DNA of 64,000 nt from Gemmatimonadota bacterium (lineage in GTDB: Bacteria; Gemmatimonadota; Gemmatimonadetes; Gemmatimonadales; GWC2-71-9): positions 13,990 through 77,989 of the forward strand of contig QHUS01000073.1 of NCBI GenBank assembly GCA_003222035.1, read 5' to 3'. How positions within the stretch are numbered: position 1 is the first letter of the stretch; the number at the start of each line of letters is the position of its first letter. The translations under genes were made by a program, and so were the position numbers. This document shows, piece after piece, positions 52,822 through 61,687 of the stretch. The notes under the pieces were generated by a model, which saw only the letters and a list, made by a program, of their open reading frames with translations, ran no database searches and was not told where the DNA came from.

Positions 52822-53786
52822 CAGGCTCCCTCCGCTCCCTGCCCGCCCTCCAGGAGCCCCATCCGGCGCCGTACCTCGGCCATAGTGCGACGGGCGATGC
52901 CACGTGCCTTAGCGGCGCCGGACCGCAGCAGATCGATCGTCTTCCGTGGCTCGGCCTGCAGCGCCTGCGCCCGCTCGCGGATGGGAGTGAGCGCGGCTAT
53001 CATATTGTCCGCCAGCACCCGTTTGCAGTCGAGGCAACCCCATCCAGCCGTGCGGCAATTGTGCGCCACGTGCGTCACGGTGTCCGGCGGCGAAAAGCCC
53101 TGATGGATCGTGAAGATGTTGCAGATGTCGGGGTTGCCCGGGTCCTTGCGGGTGACGCGCGCCGGGTCGGTGGCCGCGGGCTTGAGCTTCTCCCAAATCG
53201 TCTCCGGCGAATCGAAGAGACCGATCGTATTTCCGAGGCTCTTCGACATCTTGGCCCGGCCGTCCAACCCGAGCACGCGTCTTGCTGTGGAGAGCAGCGC
53301 CTGCGGCTCGGGAAAAGCGAAGCCGTCCGCGAAGCGAGCGTTCCAGCGCCGCGTGATCTCGCGCATCAGCTCGAGATGCTGGAGCTGATCCTCCCCGACG
53401 GGGACGAGGGTGGCCTCGTAGAGGAGGACATCGGCGGCCTGGAGAACGGGGTAGTTCAAGAGCCCCGCCGGCACGCTCTCCTGGCGCTGCGCCTTGTCCT
53501 TGAATTGCGTCTGGCGCTCGAGCTCGCCCAGCGGGGTCACGGTATTGAGGAGCCAGTAGAGCTCCGTGTGCTCGGGGACGTGTGACTGCACGAACACGAT
53601 CGCCCGTTGCGGATCGATACCGGAGGCGAACAGACCGATGGCCATGTCGAGGGTGCGCTGGGGCAGCGTACCCGGCTCATAGGGCTGCGTAATCGCGTGC
53701 AGGTCCACGACGCAAAAGAGGCAGTCGTGCTGGTGCTGCAGGCGCACCCAGTTCTGGACGGCGCCGAGGTAATTACCGATGAGAAG
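52821..53786 (-). CDS. trpS: Tryptophan--tRNA ligase, 5' end missing
   Basis: Class I synthetase; KMSKS is intact (KMSKSLGNTIG), with QSHVPEH, TQFKDKAQR, GLLNYPVLQAADVLLY and LVPVGEDQLQHLE. The frame is open from CTT 53786 (LLIGNYLGAVQNWV) and is preceded directly by TGA. The usual first 16 or so residues, containing the FSG-QPSG segment, are absent and no start codon precedes the conserved IGNYLG motif; GTG 53747 would remove that motif. The break coincides with the broken 5' end of the divergent phosphatase gene. Confidence 0.9.
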   Translation of the reverse strand, partial: LLIGNYLGAVQNWVRLQHQHDCLFCVVDLHAITQPYEPGTLPQRTLDMAIGLFASGIDPQRAIVFVQSHVPEHTELYWLLNTVTPLGELERQTQFKDKAQRQESVPAGLLNYPVLQAADVLLYEATLVPVGEDQLQHLELMREITRRWNARFADGFAFPEPQALLSTARRVLGLDGRAKMSKSLGNTIGLFDSPETIWEKLKPAATDPARVTRKDPGNPDICNIFTIHQGFSPPDTVTHVAHNCRTAGWGCLDCKRVLADNMIAALTPIRERAQALQAEPRKTIDLLRSGAAKARGIARRTMAEVRRRMGLLEGGQGAEGA

Positions 53787-54565
53787 TCAAGGACTTAGTC
53801 GATGTCGCACGCCGCGCCGCCGCCGCGGCGGCGCGCTACCTCCGGGCCCTCACGCCGCCGCCGCCACACGACTGGGGGGAGAAGGGGCGCCACGATTTCG
53901 TCACCGAGGCCGACCGGCAAGCGGAGGCGCTGATCACACGCGCGCTCGTGAAGGACGTTCCCGGCTCCACGGTGATCGGCGAGGAGCTGTCGCCCCAGGC
54001 CGCCCAGACCGGCCCACTCGTGTGGATCGTCGATCCGCTCGACGGCACGACCAATTTCCTGCACGGGTACCCGCAGTACGCGGTGTCCATCGGGGCGCTG
54101 ATGGAGGGAACGCTGAGTCTCGGGGTCGTGCACGACGTCGTCCGGGATGTGTCGTACTGGGGCGCCCTGGGACTCGGCGCGTGGATGGCCGAGCGTCCAC
54201 TACGTGTCTCGGGTCTCGGCGAGCCGCGCCACGCGCTCGTCGGCACGGGGTTTCCGTTCAAGAATCTCCCGCTGCTGCGCCGCTACCTGGATCAGTTTGC
54301 CGCCGTGATGGGAGCAACCAGCGGCATCAGACGGGCCGGGGCGGCGGCGCTCGACCTGGCGGACGTGGCGGCGGGCCGGCTCGACTGTTTCTGGGAGCTG
54401 TCGCTCGCGCCGTGGGACGTGGCGGCCGGCGTCCTGCTCGTACGCGAAGCGGGCGGCGTCGTGACGACCGTCGACGGCTCACCCGACGTGGTGCGGCACG
54501 GGTCCATAGTCGCCGGAAATCCTACGCTGCACCACTGGCTGATGGATCTCTTGAGGAGCACGTGA
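53783..54565 (+). CDS. Inositol monophosphatase family protein, 5' end missing
   Basis: A 260-residue Mg2+/Li+-sensitive phosphatase. Motifs: DFVTEADRQAE, VIGEELS, WIVDPLDGTTNF (metal site) and SLAPWDVAAGVLLVREAGG. Homology starts at the very beginning of the open frame (VKDLVDVARRAAAAAARYL) after a TGA at 53780-53782, and no start codon precedes it; GTG 53942-type internal starts would cut the first motif. So a short 5' segment is missing. The substrate (inositol phosphate, histidinol phosphate or another sugar phosphate) is open. Confidence 0.85.
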   Translation, partial: EVKDLVDVARRAAAAAARYLRALTPPPPHDWGEKGRHDFVTEADRQAEALITRALVKDVPGSTVIGEELSPQAAQTGPLVWIVDPLDGTTNFLHGYPQYAVSIGALMEGTLSLGVVHDVVRDVSYWGALGLGAWMAERPLRVSGLGEPRHALVGTGFPFKNLPLLRRYLDQFAAVMGATSGIRRAGAAALDLADVAAGRLDCFWELSLAPWDVAAGVLLVREAGGVVTTVDGSPDVVRHGSIVAGNPTLHHWLMDLLRST

Positions 54566-54647
54566 GATTGCGGATTGCGGATTGTCGATTGCGGATTGGA
54601 AGATCGTCCTTCGATTCCGCAATCCGAAATCCGCAATCCGCAATCAC
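54566..54647. repeat. Inverted heptad-repeat element (GGATTGC units)
   Basis: The left arm carries GATTGCGGATTGCGGATT (54566-54583) and another unit, the right arm the complementary AATCCGCAATCCGCAATC (54629-54646). The unit is 7 bp, like the GGAACGC elements, but with a different middle. It fills the gap between the phosphatase and ftcD. Confidence 0.75.
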
Positions 54648-54662
54648 TTGTTGAGGCATCCA

Positions 54663-56114
54663 ATGGCGACACCCTTGGTCGAATGCGTCCCGAATTTCTC
54701 CGAAGGCCGGAACCCGGCGACGATCGAAGCGCTGCGCCGGGCCATGACGGGGGTGCCGGGCGTCGCGCTGCTCGATGTCCAGGCCGATACGGCCCACAAC
54801 CGCAGTGTGTTCACCTTCGTGGCGCCACCGGACGCCGCCGTGGAGGCGGCGCTCGCCGCCATGCGCGTCGCCATGGAGCGGATCGATCTCACGAAGCATA
54901 GCGGCGAGCATCCACGAATGGGCGCGACCGACGTGGTGCCGTTCGTGCCCATGCGCGACCTGACGATGGCGGACTGCGTCGCGCTCGCGCGGAGGCTCGC
55001 CGAGCGCGCCGCCGGCGAGCTACAGATCCCGATCTACCTGTATGCGAGGGCGGCGACCCGCCCGGAGCGGGAACGCCTGCCGGATATCCGCAAGGGCGAG
55101 TTCGAGGGCCTGCGCGAGCGCATCGGAACGGATCCCGCGGCCGATCCCGACTTCGGGCCGCGCCGGATCCACCCGACGGCGGGCGTGACGGCGATCGGTG
55201 CCCGGCCGTTCCTGGTGGCGTTCAACATCTACCTCGACTCGAGCGACGTGGCGCTGGCCAAGGAGATCGCCAAGCGCATCCGCACCTCGAGCGGTGGACT
55301 CCCGGCCGTGCAGGCGTCGGGCTTCGAGGTCGCGGGGAAGGCGCAGGTATCGATGAACCTGCTCGACATCGACACGACCGCTCCCGCGGCGGTGTTCGCC
55401 GCGGTGGAGGCGGCTGCCCGCGAGCGGGGCGTCGGGATTCTGAAGAGCGAAGTCGTGGGGCTGATCCCGGAGCGTGGGGTACTCGGCGCGGGCGCGGCGT
55501 ACTTGAAACTGCCCGATCCCGCGGCTCATCTTCTCGAAGCCAGGATCCGCGCGGCGGAGGGTCCGACACTCGACGCCTGGCTGGACGAGCTGGCCGGCGG
55601 CGCTCCGACCCCCGGCGGGGGCAGCGCGGCTGCGCTCGCGGGGGCGCTCGCTGGAGCGCTGGTCGCGATGGTCGCGCGGCTAACGGTGGGGCGGAAGGCA
55701 TATGCGGAGGTGCAACCGCGTGTGGCCGCGATCCTCGCGGAAGCCGAGGCCATCCGCTCGCAGCTGCGCCGCCTGGTAGACGAAGACGCGGCGGCGTACA
55801 CTCGCGTGAGCGCGGCCTACCGCCTCCCGAAAGACAGTCCCGGCCGGGCGCGCGCGGTGGACGAGGCGCTCGTCGGCGCGGCGCGCACGCCCCTGGCGAT
55901 GGCGCGGGGCGCTGGGCGTCTGGTCGCTCTGGCGCGCGAGATCGGGGAGATCGGAAACAAGAATGCGCGGTCGGACGCCACCGTGGCGGCGGCGCTCGCC
56001 CGCGCGGCCCTGGCCGGAGCGGTCGAGAACGTCCGTGTCAACGTGGCCGCGCTGTCGGAGCCGGGGCTCGGAAAATCCTTGACCGAAGAGGCGGAGAAGT
56101 TGGAGCGAGGCTAA
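54663..56114 (+). CDS. ftcD: Bifunctional glutamate formimidoyltransferase / formimidoyl-THF cyclodeaminase
   Basis: A 483-residue fusion. Residues 1-300 are the transferase (VECVPNFSEGRN, HSGEHPRMGATDVVPF, QVSMNLLDIDTT); residues about 305-483 are the cyclodeaminase (APTPGGGSAAALAGALAGAL, IGNKNARSD). Together they move the formimino group from histidine breakdown onto tetrahydrofolate and release ammonia. ATG 54663 has GAGG 7 nt upstream. The stop overlaps the convergent map stop by 4 bp. No other histidine-degradation genes are in the window. Confidence 0.95.
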   Translation: MATPLVECVPNFSEGRNPATIEALRRAMTGVPGVALLDVQADTAHNRSVFTFVAPPDAAVEAALAAMRVAMERIDLTKHSGEHPRMGATDVVPFVPMRDLTMADCVALARRLAERAAGELQIPIYLYARAATRPERERLPDIRKGEFEGLRERIGTDPAADPDFGPRRIHPTAGVTAIGARPFLVAFNIYLDSSDVALAKEIAKRIRTSSGGLPAVQASGFEVAGKAQVSMNLLDIDTTAPAAVFAAVEAAARERGVGILKSEVVGLIPERGVLGAGAAYLKLPDPAAHLLEARIRAAEGPTLDAWLDELAGGAPTPGGGSAAALAGALAGALVAMVARLTVGRKAYAEVQPRVAAILAEAEAIRSQLRRLVDEDAAAYTRVSAAYRLPKDSPGRARAVDEALVGAARTPLAMARGAGRLVALAREIGEIGNKNARSDATVAAALARAALAGAVENVRVNVAALSEPGLGKSLTEEAEKLERG

Positions 56115-56872
56115 GCTACCGCCGTCAGCACCCGCGGCGGCCCGCCGTTCTCGACGACCGCCACCGTGTGCTCGAAGTGGGCGGACAGCGATCCGTCCTG
56201 GGTCACTACCGTCCAGCGATCCTCGAGAGTACGGATGTCGGGGCCACCCACGTTCACCATCGGTTCGATGGCGAGCGTCATGCCGGGCACGAGCCGGGGG
56301 CCGCGCTTCGGCTTGCCGTAATTCGGCACCTGCGGGTCCTCGTGAAACGCCGAGCCGATCCCGTGCCCGACCAGCTCCCGCACGACAGAGTAGCCCGCGC
56401 CCTCCGCCACGCCCTGGACGGCGTGGCCGATGTCGCCCACATGGTTGCCGCTGCGCGCCTGGGCCACGCCCGCCGCCAGCGCCTCCTGGGTCACCTTGAG
56501 CAACCGCACGACCTGCTCACTCACCTTCCCCACCGGGAAGGTGGCCGCCGAGTCGGCGTGCAGGCCCTCGAGCCACACGCCCACGTCCACGCTGAGGAGG
56601 TCGCCTTCCTGCAGGATGCGCCGGGGCGAGGGGATGCCGTGAACGACCTCCTGATTGATCGATGTGCACAGCGTCGCCGGGAAGTCGTACAGTCCCTTGA
56701 ACGAGGGGCGGGCGCCGGGGTGGGAGCGGATGAAGTCCTCGGCGACCCGGTCGAGCGCTTCCGTCGAGACGCCGGGCCGTACGTGACGCGCCACCAGGGC
56801 GAGCGTCTCGGCGACCATGCGGCCTGCGGCCGCCATGGTCTCGATCTCGCGTGCCGACTTGATCGTGATCAT
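56111..56872 (-). CDS. map: Type I methionine aminopeptidase
   Basis: A 253-residue dimetal enzyme trimming the initiator Met. All ligands are visible: His in VVHGIPS, Asp in DVGVWLEG, Asp in HADSAATF, His in VGHGIG, Glu in IEPMVN, and Glu in FEHTVAV. It overlaps adk by 4 bp and is the last gene of the spc operon here. Confidence 0.97.
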   Translation of the reverse strand: MITIKSAREIETMAAAGRMVAETLALVARHVRPGVSTEALDRVAEDFIRSHPGARPSFKGLYDFPATLCTSINQEVVHGIPSPRRILQEGDLLSVDVGVWLEGLHADSAATFPVGKVSEQVVRLLKVTQEALAAGVAQARSGNHVGDIGHAVQGVAEGAGYSVVRELVGHGIGSAFHEDPQVPNYGKPKRGPRLVPGMTLAIEPMVNVGGPDIRTLEDRWTVVTQDGSLSAHFEHTVAVVENGGPPRVLTAVA

Positions 56873-57432
56873 CGACCGATGATGCGCTGGATCTCGACGG
56901 CGATGTCGTCCACGGTACCCGTCCCGGGCACACGACGCACGATGCCACGCTGGGCGAAATGCGCGATAAGGGGAGCGGTATCCCGCTGGTACACCTGGAG
57001 CCGCGTCTTGATCGCGTCGGGCGTGTCGTCGGAGCGGCCTTCCCGCGCCGCCCGGGCCATCATGCGGCGCACCACCTCTTCCTCGGGGACGTCGAGCAGT
57101 AGAACGTGGTTCAGGCGCTGGCCACGCTCGGCCAGGGTGCGGTCCACGAGCTCGGCCTGCGCGGCGGTACGGGGGAAGCCGTCGAGCACGGCGCCCTGCT
57201 GCGCCTCGGGTTTCGCCAGCTCTTCCTTGATGAGCGAAAGGACGACCGTATCGGGGACGAGCTTCCCATCGTCCATGAACTTCTTGGCTTCGAGACCGAG
57301 TGGCGTGGCGCCGGCGACGGCAGTGCGCAGGATGTCGCCCGTCGTGATCTTCTGCAGCCCTAGCCGCTCCGCGAGCAGCTTTCCCTGTGTGCCCTTCCCC
57401 GAGCCGGGCGCGCCTAGAAGGAGGATGAACAC
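56869..57432 (-). CDS. adk: Adenylate kinase
   Basis: A 187-residue short-type kinase (2 ADP to ATP and AMP). P-loop GAPGSGKGTQ, the TGDILR AMP site, GFPRT and the short lid without zinc cysteines are visible. It lies 8 bp after secY. Confidence 0.97.
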   Translation of the reverse strand: MFILLLGAPGSGKGTQGKLLAERLGLQKITTGDILRTAVAGATPLGLEAKKFMDDGKLVPDTVVLSLIKEELAKPEAQQGAVLDGFPRTAAQAELVDRTLAERGQRLNHVLLLDVPEEEVVRRMMARAAREGRSDDTPDAIKTRLQVYQRDTAPLIAHFAQRGIVRRVPGTGTVDDIAVEIQRIIGR

Positions 57433-57439
57433 CGCACGC

Positions 57440-58678
57440 CTACATGTAGCGCTGGCGGCCGCGGAACTTGACGCGCCCTTCCTTCATGAAGCCGTCATAG
57501 TGGCGTAGCAGGAGGTGCTGCTGCACCTGCTGCACCGTATCGAGCGCCACACCCACGACGATGAGCAGCGCCGTGCCGCCGAAGCCGAACGGCATGTTGA
57601 ACGTGTTCGAGACGATGATCGGCAGCATCGCCACCGCCGTCAGGAACAGCGCCCCCGGGAACGTGATGCGGGAGAGCACATCGTCGATATAGTCGGCGGT
57701 GGCCGCGCCGGGCTTCACGCCCGGGATGAAGCCTCCCTGCTTCTTCAGGTTCTCGGCCAGGTCCACCGGGTTGAAGATGATGGACGTGTAGAAGTACGCG
57801 AAGAAAATGATCAGCACCGCGCTCGTCACCAGGTACGCGACCGACGTGACGCTGAAGTACTCCGCGAGGTGCTTCAGCGCCTGATTGCCGCTGAACGCCG
57901 CAATCGTCCCCGGCACGATGATGAGCGACTGCGCGAAGATGATAGGCATCACGTTCGCGGTGTTGAGCCGCAGCGGAATGAACGTCTTCTGGCCTACGGT
58001 CCCCGCCACGACGAACACCATGACCGTGAGCACGATCAGCAGCTTCGGGAACGTCAGGCTGCGGGCCTGGAGAGCCTCGATGGTGCGGATCGTCTCGGGC
58101 CAGATGCGCTCGACGATCGAGAAGAAAATCAGCAGGCTCGCCCCGTTGCCGATGCCGCGCTCGGTGATCTGCTCGCCCAACCACATGACGAAGACGCCGC
58201 CCGTCGTGAGCGTCAGCACGGTGGTCAATCGGAAGAAGAAGCCGGGAGTGGCTACGGCGCCCGGAATCTGCTCGGTGAAGAGCCCGTAGCCGTAGGCCTG
58301 AAACAGGCACAGCACGACCGTCAAGTACCGGGTCCACTGCGTGAGCTTTTTCCGGCCCTCCTCGTCCCGCTGCATCTTCTCGACCACCGGAAAGACGGGC
58401 GCCGCGAGCTGGAACACGATGCTCGCGGAGATGTACGGCATGATCCCGAGGGCGAATACCGTGGCGCGACCGAAGCTCCCGCCCGCGAACAGGTCGTACA
58501 GGCTGAACAGCGTCCCCTGTCCCTGGTTCCGCAGGAAGTCGGCGAGCGCCTGCACGTTGACACCCGGGGTCGCAATGTGCGCCCCGATGCGGTACACGAC
58601 GAGGCACAGGAGCGTGAAGAGGATCTTCTCCTTCAGCTCCGGGACCTTGAAGAGATTGGGGAGGCGGGGTGCCGTCAT
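57440..58678 (-). CDS. secY: Preprotein translocase subunit SecY
   Basis: A 412-residue ten-helix channel of the Sec translocon. Recognisable segments: FTLLCLVVYRIGAHIATPGV, the plug region, SASIVFQL, the C5-type loop QGGFIPGVKPG and the last cytoplasmic loop. It is placed between rplO and adk as in the standard spc order. Confidence 0.97.
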   Translation of the reverse strand: MTAPRLPNLFKVPELKEKILFTLLCLVVYRIGAHIATPGVNVQALADFLRNQGQGTLFSLYDLFAGGSFGRATVFALGIMPYISASIVFQLAAPVFPVVEKMQRDEEGRKKLTQWTRYLTVVLCLFQAYGYGLFTEQIPGAVATPGFFFRLTTVLTLTTGGVFVMWLGEQITERGIGNGASLLIFFSIVERIWPETIRTIEALQARSLTFPKLLIVLTVMVFVVAGTVGQKTFIPLRLNTANVMPIIFAQSLIIVPGTIAAFSGNQALKHLAEYFSVTSVAYLVTSAVLIIFFAYFYTSIIFNPVDLAENLKKQGGFIPGVKPGAATADYIDDVLSRITFPGALFLTAVAMLPIIVSNTFNMPFGFGGTALLIVVGVALDTVQQVQQHLLLRHYDGFMKEGRVKFRGRQRYM

Positions 58679-58682
58679 CGGG

Positions 58683-59225
58683 TCAACTCGCGATGGTCCC
58701 GCCCGCCTGCTCGATCTTCGAGCGGGCGGAGGCGGACACCTTCACGCCCTTGACGCTGAACTTGCGCTGCACGTCGCCCGTGCCCAGCAGCTTGATCGGA
58801 TGGTCCGGACGCCGGACCAACCCCGCTCCGAACAGCGTCTCCGGTGTCACTTCCAGGCCCTCGGCGAGCTGGCCCAGGTGTCGGACGTTGACCACCTGCG
58901 CCACCTGCTTGAACGGGTTCGTGAAGCCGCGCTTGGGAATGCGGCGGATGAGCGGCATCTGCCCGCCCTCGAACCCGGGCCGGACCTTGCCGCCCTGGCG
59001 CGCGGTCTGCCCCTTGCCGCCGCGACCAGCCGTCTTGCCCAGCCCCGAGCCGGGCCCGCGCCCCTTGCGGAGACGCGCGCGGTGTGAGCCGGGCGGCGGG
59101 CGCAGGGTCGACAGAGTGATGCGCGGCAGCTCGAGCGCTGGTGCCTTAGGCGCCGTTCGCGTCCTGGCCCGTGGCTTGGCCCGCGCCTTTCTCTTCGTCG
59201 GTGACTTCGTCCTCGCCTTCGCCAT
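58683..59225 (-). CDS. rplO: 50S ribosomal protein L15, N-terminally extended
   Basis: A 180-residue L15 (usual length about 145). The family core GRGPGSGLGKTAGRGGKGQ, the GQMPLIRRIPKRGF segment and the C-terminal KVSASARSKIEQAGG are present. About 30 Lys/Arg/Ala residues precede the core and are not part of typical L15. Confidence 0.96.
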   Translation of the reverse strand: MAKARTKSPTKRKARAKPRARTRTAPKAPALELPRITLSTLRPPPGSHRARLRKGRGPGSGLGKTAGRGGKGQTARQGGKVRPGFEGGQMPLIRRIPKRGFTNPFKQVAQVVNVRHLGQLAEGLEVTPETLFGAGLVRRPDHPIKLLGTGDVQRKFSVKGVKVSASARSKIEQAGGTIAS

Positions 59226-59228
59226 CGC

Positions 59229-59501
59229 CTATGCCCCTGCCTTTGCCTTGGCCGGCGTCACCTCGATCAAATGCCGAACCTGATACAGCATGCCCCGGAG
59301 CGACGGGCGGTCCGCCTGCACGACGGAGGCCTGATGGTGCTTCAGGCCCAGAGCCTCGAGCGTGCGCCGCTCCGACGCAGGTCGCCCGATCCCCGACCGC
59401 ACCTGAACGATCCGCAGGTCACCCTTGCCCGCGGGGGGCAGCGGCCGATCGCGGCCCGGCTTGCGTTTCCGGTATTTCCGCGTGGGCGGCTTTCTAGCCA
59501 T
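59229..59501 (-). CDS. rpmD: 50S ribosomal protein L30, N-terminally extended
   Basis: A 90-residue L30 (usual about 60). The core [23 protein letters not shown] is present, seen as VRSGIGRP and RTLEALGL. A 28-residue Lys/Arg/Pro extension precedes it. It overlaps rpsE by 8 bp. Confidence 0.93.
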   Translation of the reverse strand: MARKPPTRKYRKRKPGRDRPLPPAGKGDLRIVQVRSGIGRPASERRTLEALGLKHHQASVVQADRPSLRGMLYQVRHLIEVTPAKAKAGA

Positions 59502-60249
59502 GAACCGCCGCCTTCTGACGCGCGCGGTACGGGATGGCCTCGAGCTCGACGCCGCGCTCCTTGGCGACGCGCCGCGCCGTGGTGAGGTGCTGCAGCGCGT
59601 CGAGCGTCGCCCGCACCATGTTGTGCGGGTTGGTGGAGCCGAGGCTCTTGGTCAAGATGTCACGCACGCCGGCGCACTCGAGCACCGCGCGCACGGGGCC
59701 GCCGGCGATGACGCCCGTTCCCGAGGCCGCGGGCTTCAGGAGCACGCGCCCGGCGCCGTGGTGGCCCACGATCTCGTGCGGGATGGTGGTGCCCGCCAGC
59801 GGGACTTCGACCATGCGGCGCCGCGCCGCTTCCACGGCTTTGCGCACCGCTTCGCTCACCTCGTTGGCCTTGCCGGTCGCCATGCCCACGCGCCCCTGCC
59901 CGTCGCCCACGGCGACCAGCGCGTTGAAGCCGAAGCGCCGGCCGCCCTTCACGACCTTCGCGACGCGGTTGATGGAGATGACGTTCTCGATGAGCCCGTC
60001 ACCCTCCCGTTGCCGCTCGCTCGAGTCGCGCCGCTCGCCGCCGCGTCCGCGACCTCGACCTCCGCCTCGCCCACCGCGTCCGCGTCCGCCCCCGCCCCCG
60101 CCCCCGCCCCCGCCCCCACCGCCGCCAGCACCCCCACCACCTGCTCCACCAGCAGGACGCTCCTCGCGTGCTGGCTCGCCACCCGCGTGCGCCGTCTCCG
60201 GCGCTTCCGTCGTCCCCGGCCCCGACGGGCTGGGCTGTTCGTTCGCCAT
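59494..60249 (-). CDS. rpsE: 30S ribosomal protein S5 with Gly/Arg-rich extension
   Basis: A 251-residue S5 (usual about 165). The core is normal ([46 protein letters not shown]). The first 85 residues are an acidic start, then a run of 15 or more Gly and an RGG-type stretch ([17 protein letters not shown]). Such RGG tails usually bind RNA. The G-rich coding strand is also repetitive DNA (60070-60160). ATG 60249 overlaps the rplR stop. Confidence 0.95.
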   Translation of the reverse strand: MANEQPSPSGPGTTEAPETAHAGGEPAREERPAGGAGGGGAGGGGGGGGGGGGGGRGRGGRGGGRGRGRGGERRDSSERQREGDGLIENVISINRVAKVVKGGRRFGFNALVAVGDGQGRVGMATGKANEVSEAVRKAVEAARRRMVEVPLAGTTIPHEIVGHHGAGRVLLKPAASGTGVIAGGPVRAVLECAGVRDILTKSLGSTNPHNMVRATLDALQHLTTARRVAKERGVELEAIPYRARQKAAVHG

Positions 60250-60520
60250 TAGAGCTCCAATCCGCCTTTGCGCGCGCCGTCGGCCAGGGCTTTCACGCGC
60301 CCATGATATTGATAGCCGCCGCGGTCGAACACGACCTTGGTGATCCCCTTCTCCTTGGCTTTGGCCGCGAGCAGTTTGCCCAGCCCGAAGCTGCGCGCCG
60401 TTTTGCCCTTGCCCTCGACCTGGAGGCCGTCGGACGTATCAGCCGCTCCGACGAGCGGACCCGCAGGTGCCGCCGGTAGCGGCGGCTCTCCCGGGTGCGC
60501 GCCTTGTGGTTCGTGCGCAT
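60249..60520 (-). pseudogene. rplR: 50S ribosomal protein L18 with internal deletion and frameshift
   Basis: The N-terminal 22 residues ([19 protein letters not shown]) start at ATG 60520; the C-terminal 68 residues ([30 protein letters not shown], ending GGLEL) end at TAA 60249-60251 in a different frame. The middle part of L18, about 30 codons that normally hold the ERPRL and HIYAQV segments, is missing at about 60452-60460. Position between rplF and rpsE is the standard one. L18 is normally essential, so this may be a sequence error rather than a real loss. Confidence 0.85.
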
Positions 60521-60523
60521 GTG

Positions 60524-61069
60524 TTATTTCGCCGCCTGGGCGGTCTTGCCGGCCTTGCGCCGGACCTGCTCGCCCATGTAGCGGATCCCTTTCCCCTTGT
60601 ACGGCTCGGGCGGCCGGACGGCGCGGATCTCCGCCGCCACCTGGCCGACGAGCTCCTTGTCCACGCCCTCGATCTTGACGACGACGTTGTTCTCCACCGA
60701 AATCTTGATCCCCTGCGGCGCGTGGTAGGGCACCGGATGCGAGAATCCCACCACGAGCTGCACACCGAACGGCTTGGGCTCGGCCTTGTACCCCACGCCC
60801 TGGATCTCGAGCGTTTTCGCGAAGCCCTTGGTCACGCCATCCACCATGTTGTTCACGAGGGTGCGCGTGAGGCCGTGGAGCGCCTTGTGGCGGCTCTCGT
60901 CCGAGGGCCGCTTCACCACGATCGTCTCGCCTTCCAGCGCGAGGCTCAGCTCGCGGTGGACCATCCGGCTGATCTCGCCCTTCGGGCCCTTGACCGTGAT
61001 GCGCAGGCCGTCGAGCTGGGCGGTGACGCCCTTGGGTATGGGGACCGGCTTCCTGCCGATGCGCGACAT
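60524..61069 (-). CDS. rplF: 50S ribosomal protein L6
   Basis: A 181-residue L6 of normal length. Segments [32 protein letters not shown] and the closing [14 protein letters not shown] are typical. It binds 23S rRNA near the factor-binding site. It lies 3 bp before rplR. Confidence 0.98.
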   Translation of the reverse strand: MSRIGRKPVPIPKGVTAQLDGLRITVKGPKGEISRMVHRELSLALEGETIVVKRPSDESRHKALHGLTRTLVNNMVDGVTKGFAKTLEIQGVGYKAEPKPFGVQLVVGFSHPVPYHAPQGIKISVENNVVVKIEGVDKELVGQVAAEIRAVRPPEPYKGKGIRYMGEQVRRKAGKTAQAAK

Positions 61070-61078
61070 GGCCGCCTC

Positions 61079-61474
61079 CTACCAGACCACCGCGAGCAGC
61101 TCGCCGCCCACCCGGGCGGTGCGCGCTTCGCGGTCCGTCATGAGCCCCTGCGGTGTCGACAGGATCGCCATGCCGAGGCCGTTCTTGACGCGCGGGATCT
61201 CGCGCGCCTTGACGTAGCGCCGCAGGCCGGGCGCGGACACGCGCTGCAGCTCGCGGATCACCGGGGCGTCGTTGTGATACTTGAGGTAGAGCCGCAGCAG
61301 CCCGTGACGCCCGTCGTCCAGCACCTTGTAGTCCTGGACGTAATGGTTGTCGCGGAGCAACCGCGCAATCTCGACCTTCAGCTTCGACACCGGCATGTCG
61401 ACGCGCCGGTGGCCCGCCTGGCAGGCGTTGCGCACCCGGGTCAGCATGTCGGCGACGGGATCAATCACACTCAT
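61079..61474 (-). CDS. rpsH: 30S ribosomal protein S8
   Basis: A 131-residue S8 of normal length. [13 protein letters not shown] at the N-terminus and the C-terminal [20 protein letters not shown] are typical. In many bacteria S8 binds its own operon mRNA to repress translation; no such site was looked for in detail here. Confidence 0.98.
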   Translation of the reverse strand: MSVIDPVADMLTRVRNACQAGHRRVDMPVSKLKVEIARLLRDNHYVQDYKVLDDGRHGLLRLYLKYHNDAPVIRELQRVSAPGLRRYVKAREIPRVKNGLGMAILSTPQGLMTDREARTARVGGELLAVVW

Positions 61475-61489
61475 CTCGTGTTCCGTCCT

Positions 61490-61675
61490 TTACCAACTGG
61501 CTTTGCGCACGCCGGGAATTTCCCCGCGCAGCGCGAGCTCGCGGAAACAGATGCGGCACAGCCGGAACTTGCGGAGCGTCCCCCGGCTGCGGCCGCAACG
61601 CTGGCACCGGTAATAGGCCCGCACCTTGAACTTCGGTTTCCGCTTGACCTTCTCTATCCATGACCGCTTCGCCAT
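61490..61675 (-). CDS. rpsN: 30S ribosomal protein S14 type Z
   Basis: A 61-residue zinc-binding S14. The CQRCG and CRICF pairs hold zinc. This short type is usual in many Gram-positive and thermophilic lineages. Confidence 0.97.
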   Translation of the reverse strand: MAKRSWIEKVKRKPKFKVRAYYRCQRCGRSRGTLRKFRLCRICFRELALRGEIPGVRKASW

Positions 61676-61687
61676 GCCGTAATCCTC

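Noticed and set aside
54582-54662. An N-terminal extension of ftcD starting at 54582
   Set aside because: Those codons come from the heptad repeat; ATG 54663 has a good ribosome site and begins the conserved transferase N-terminus.
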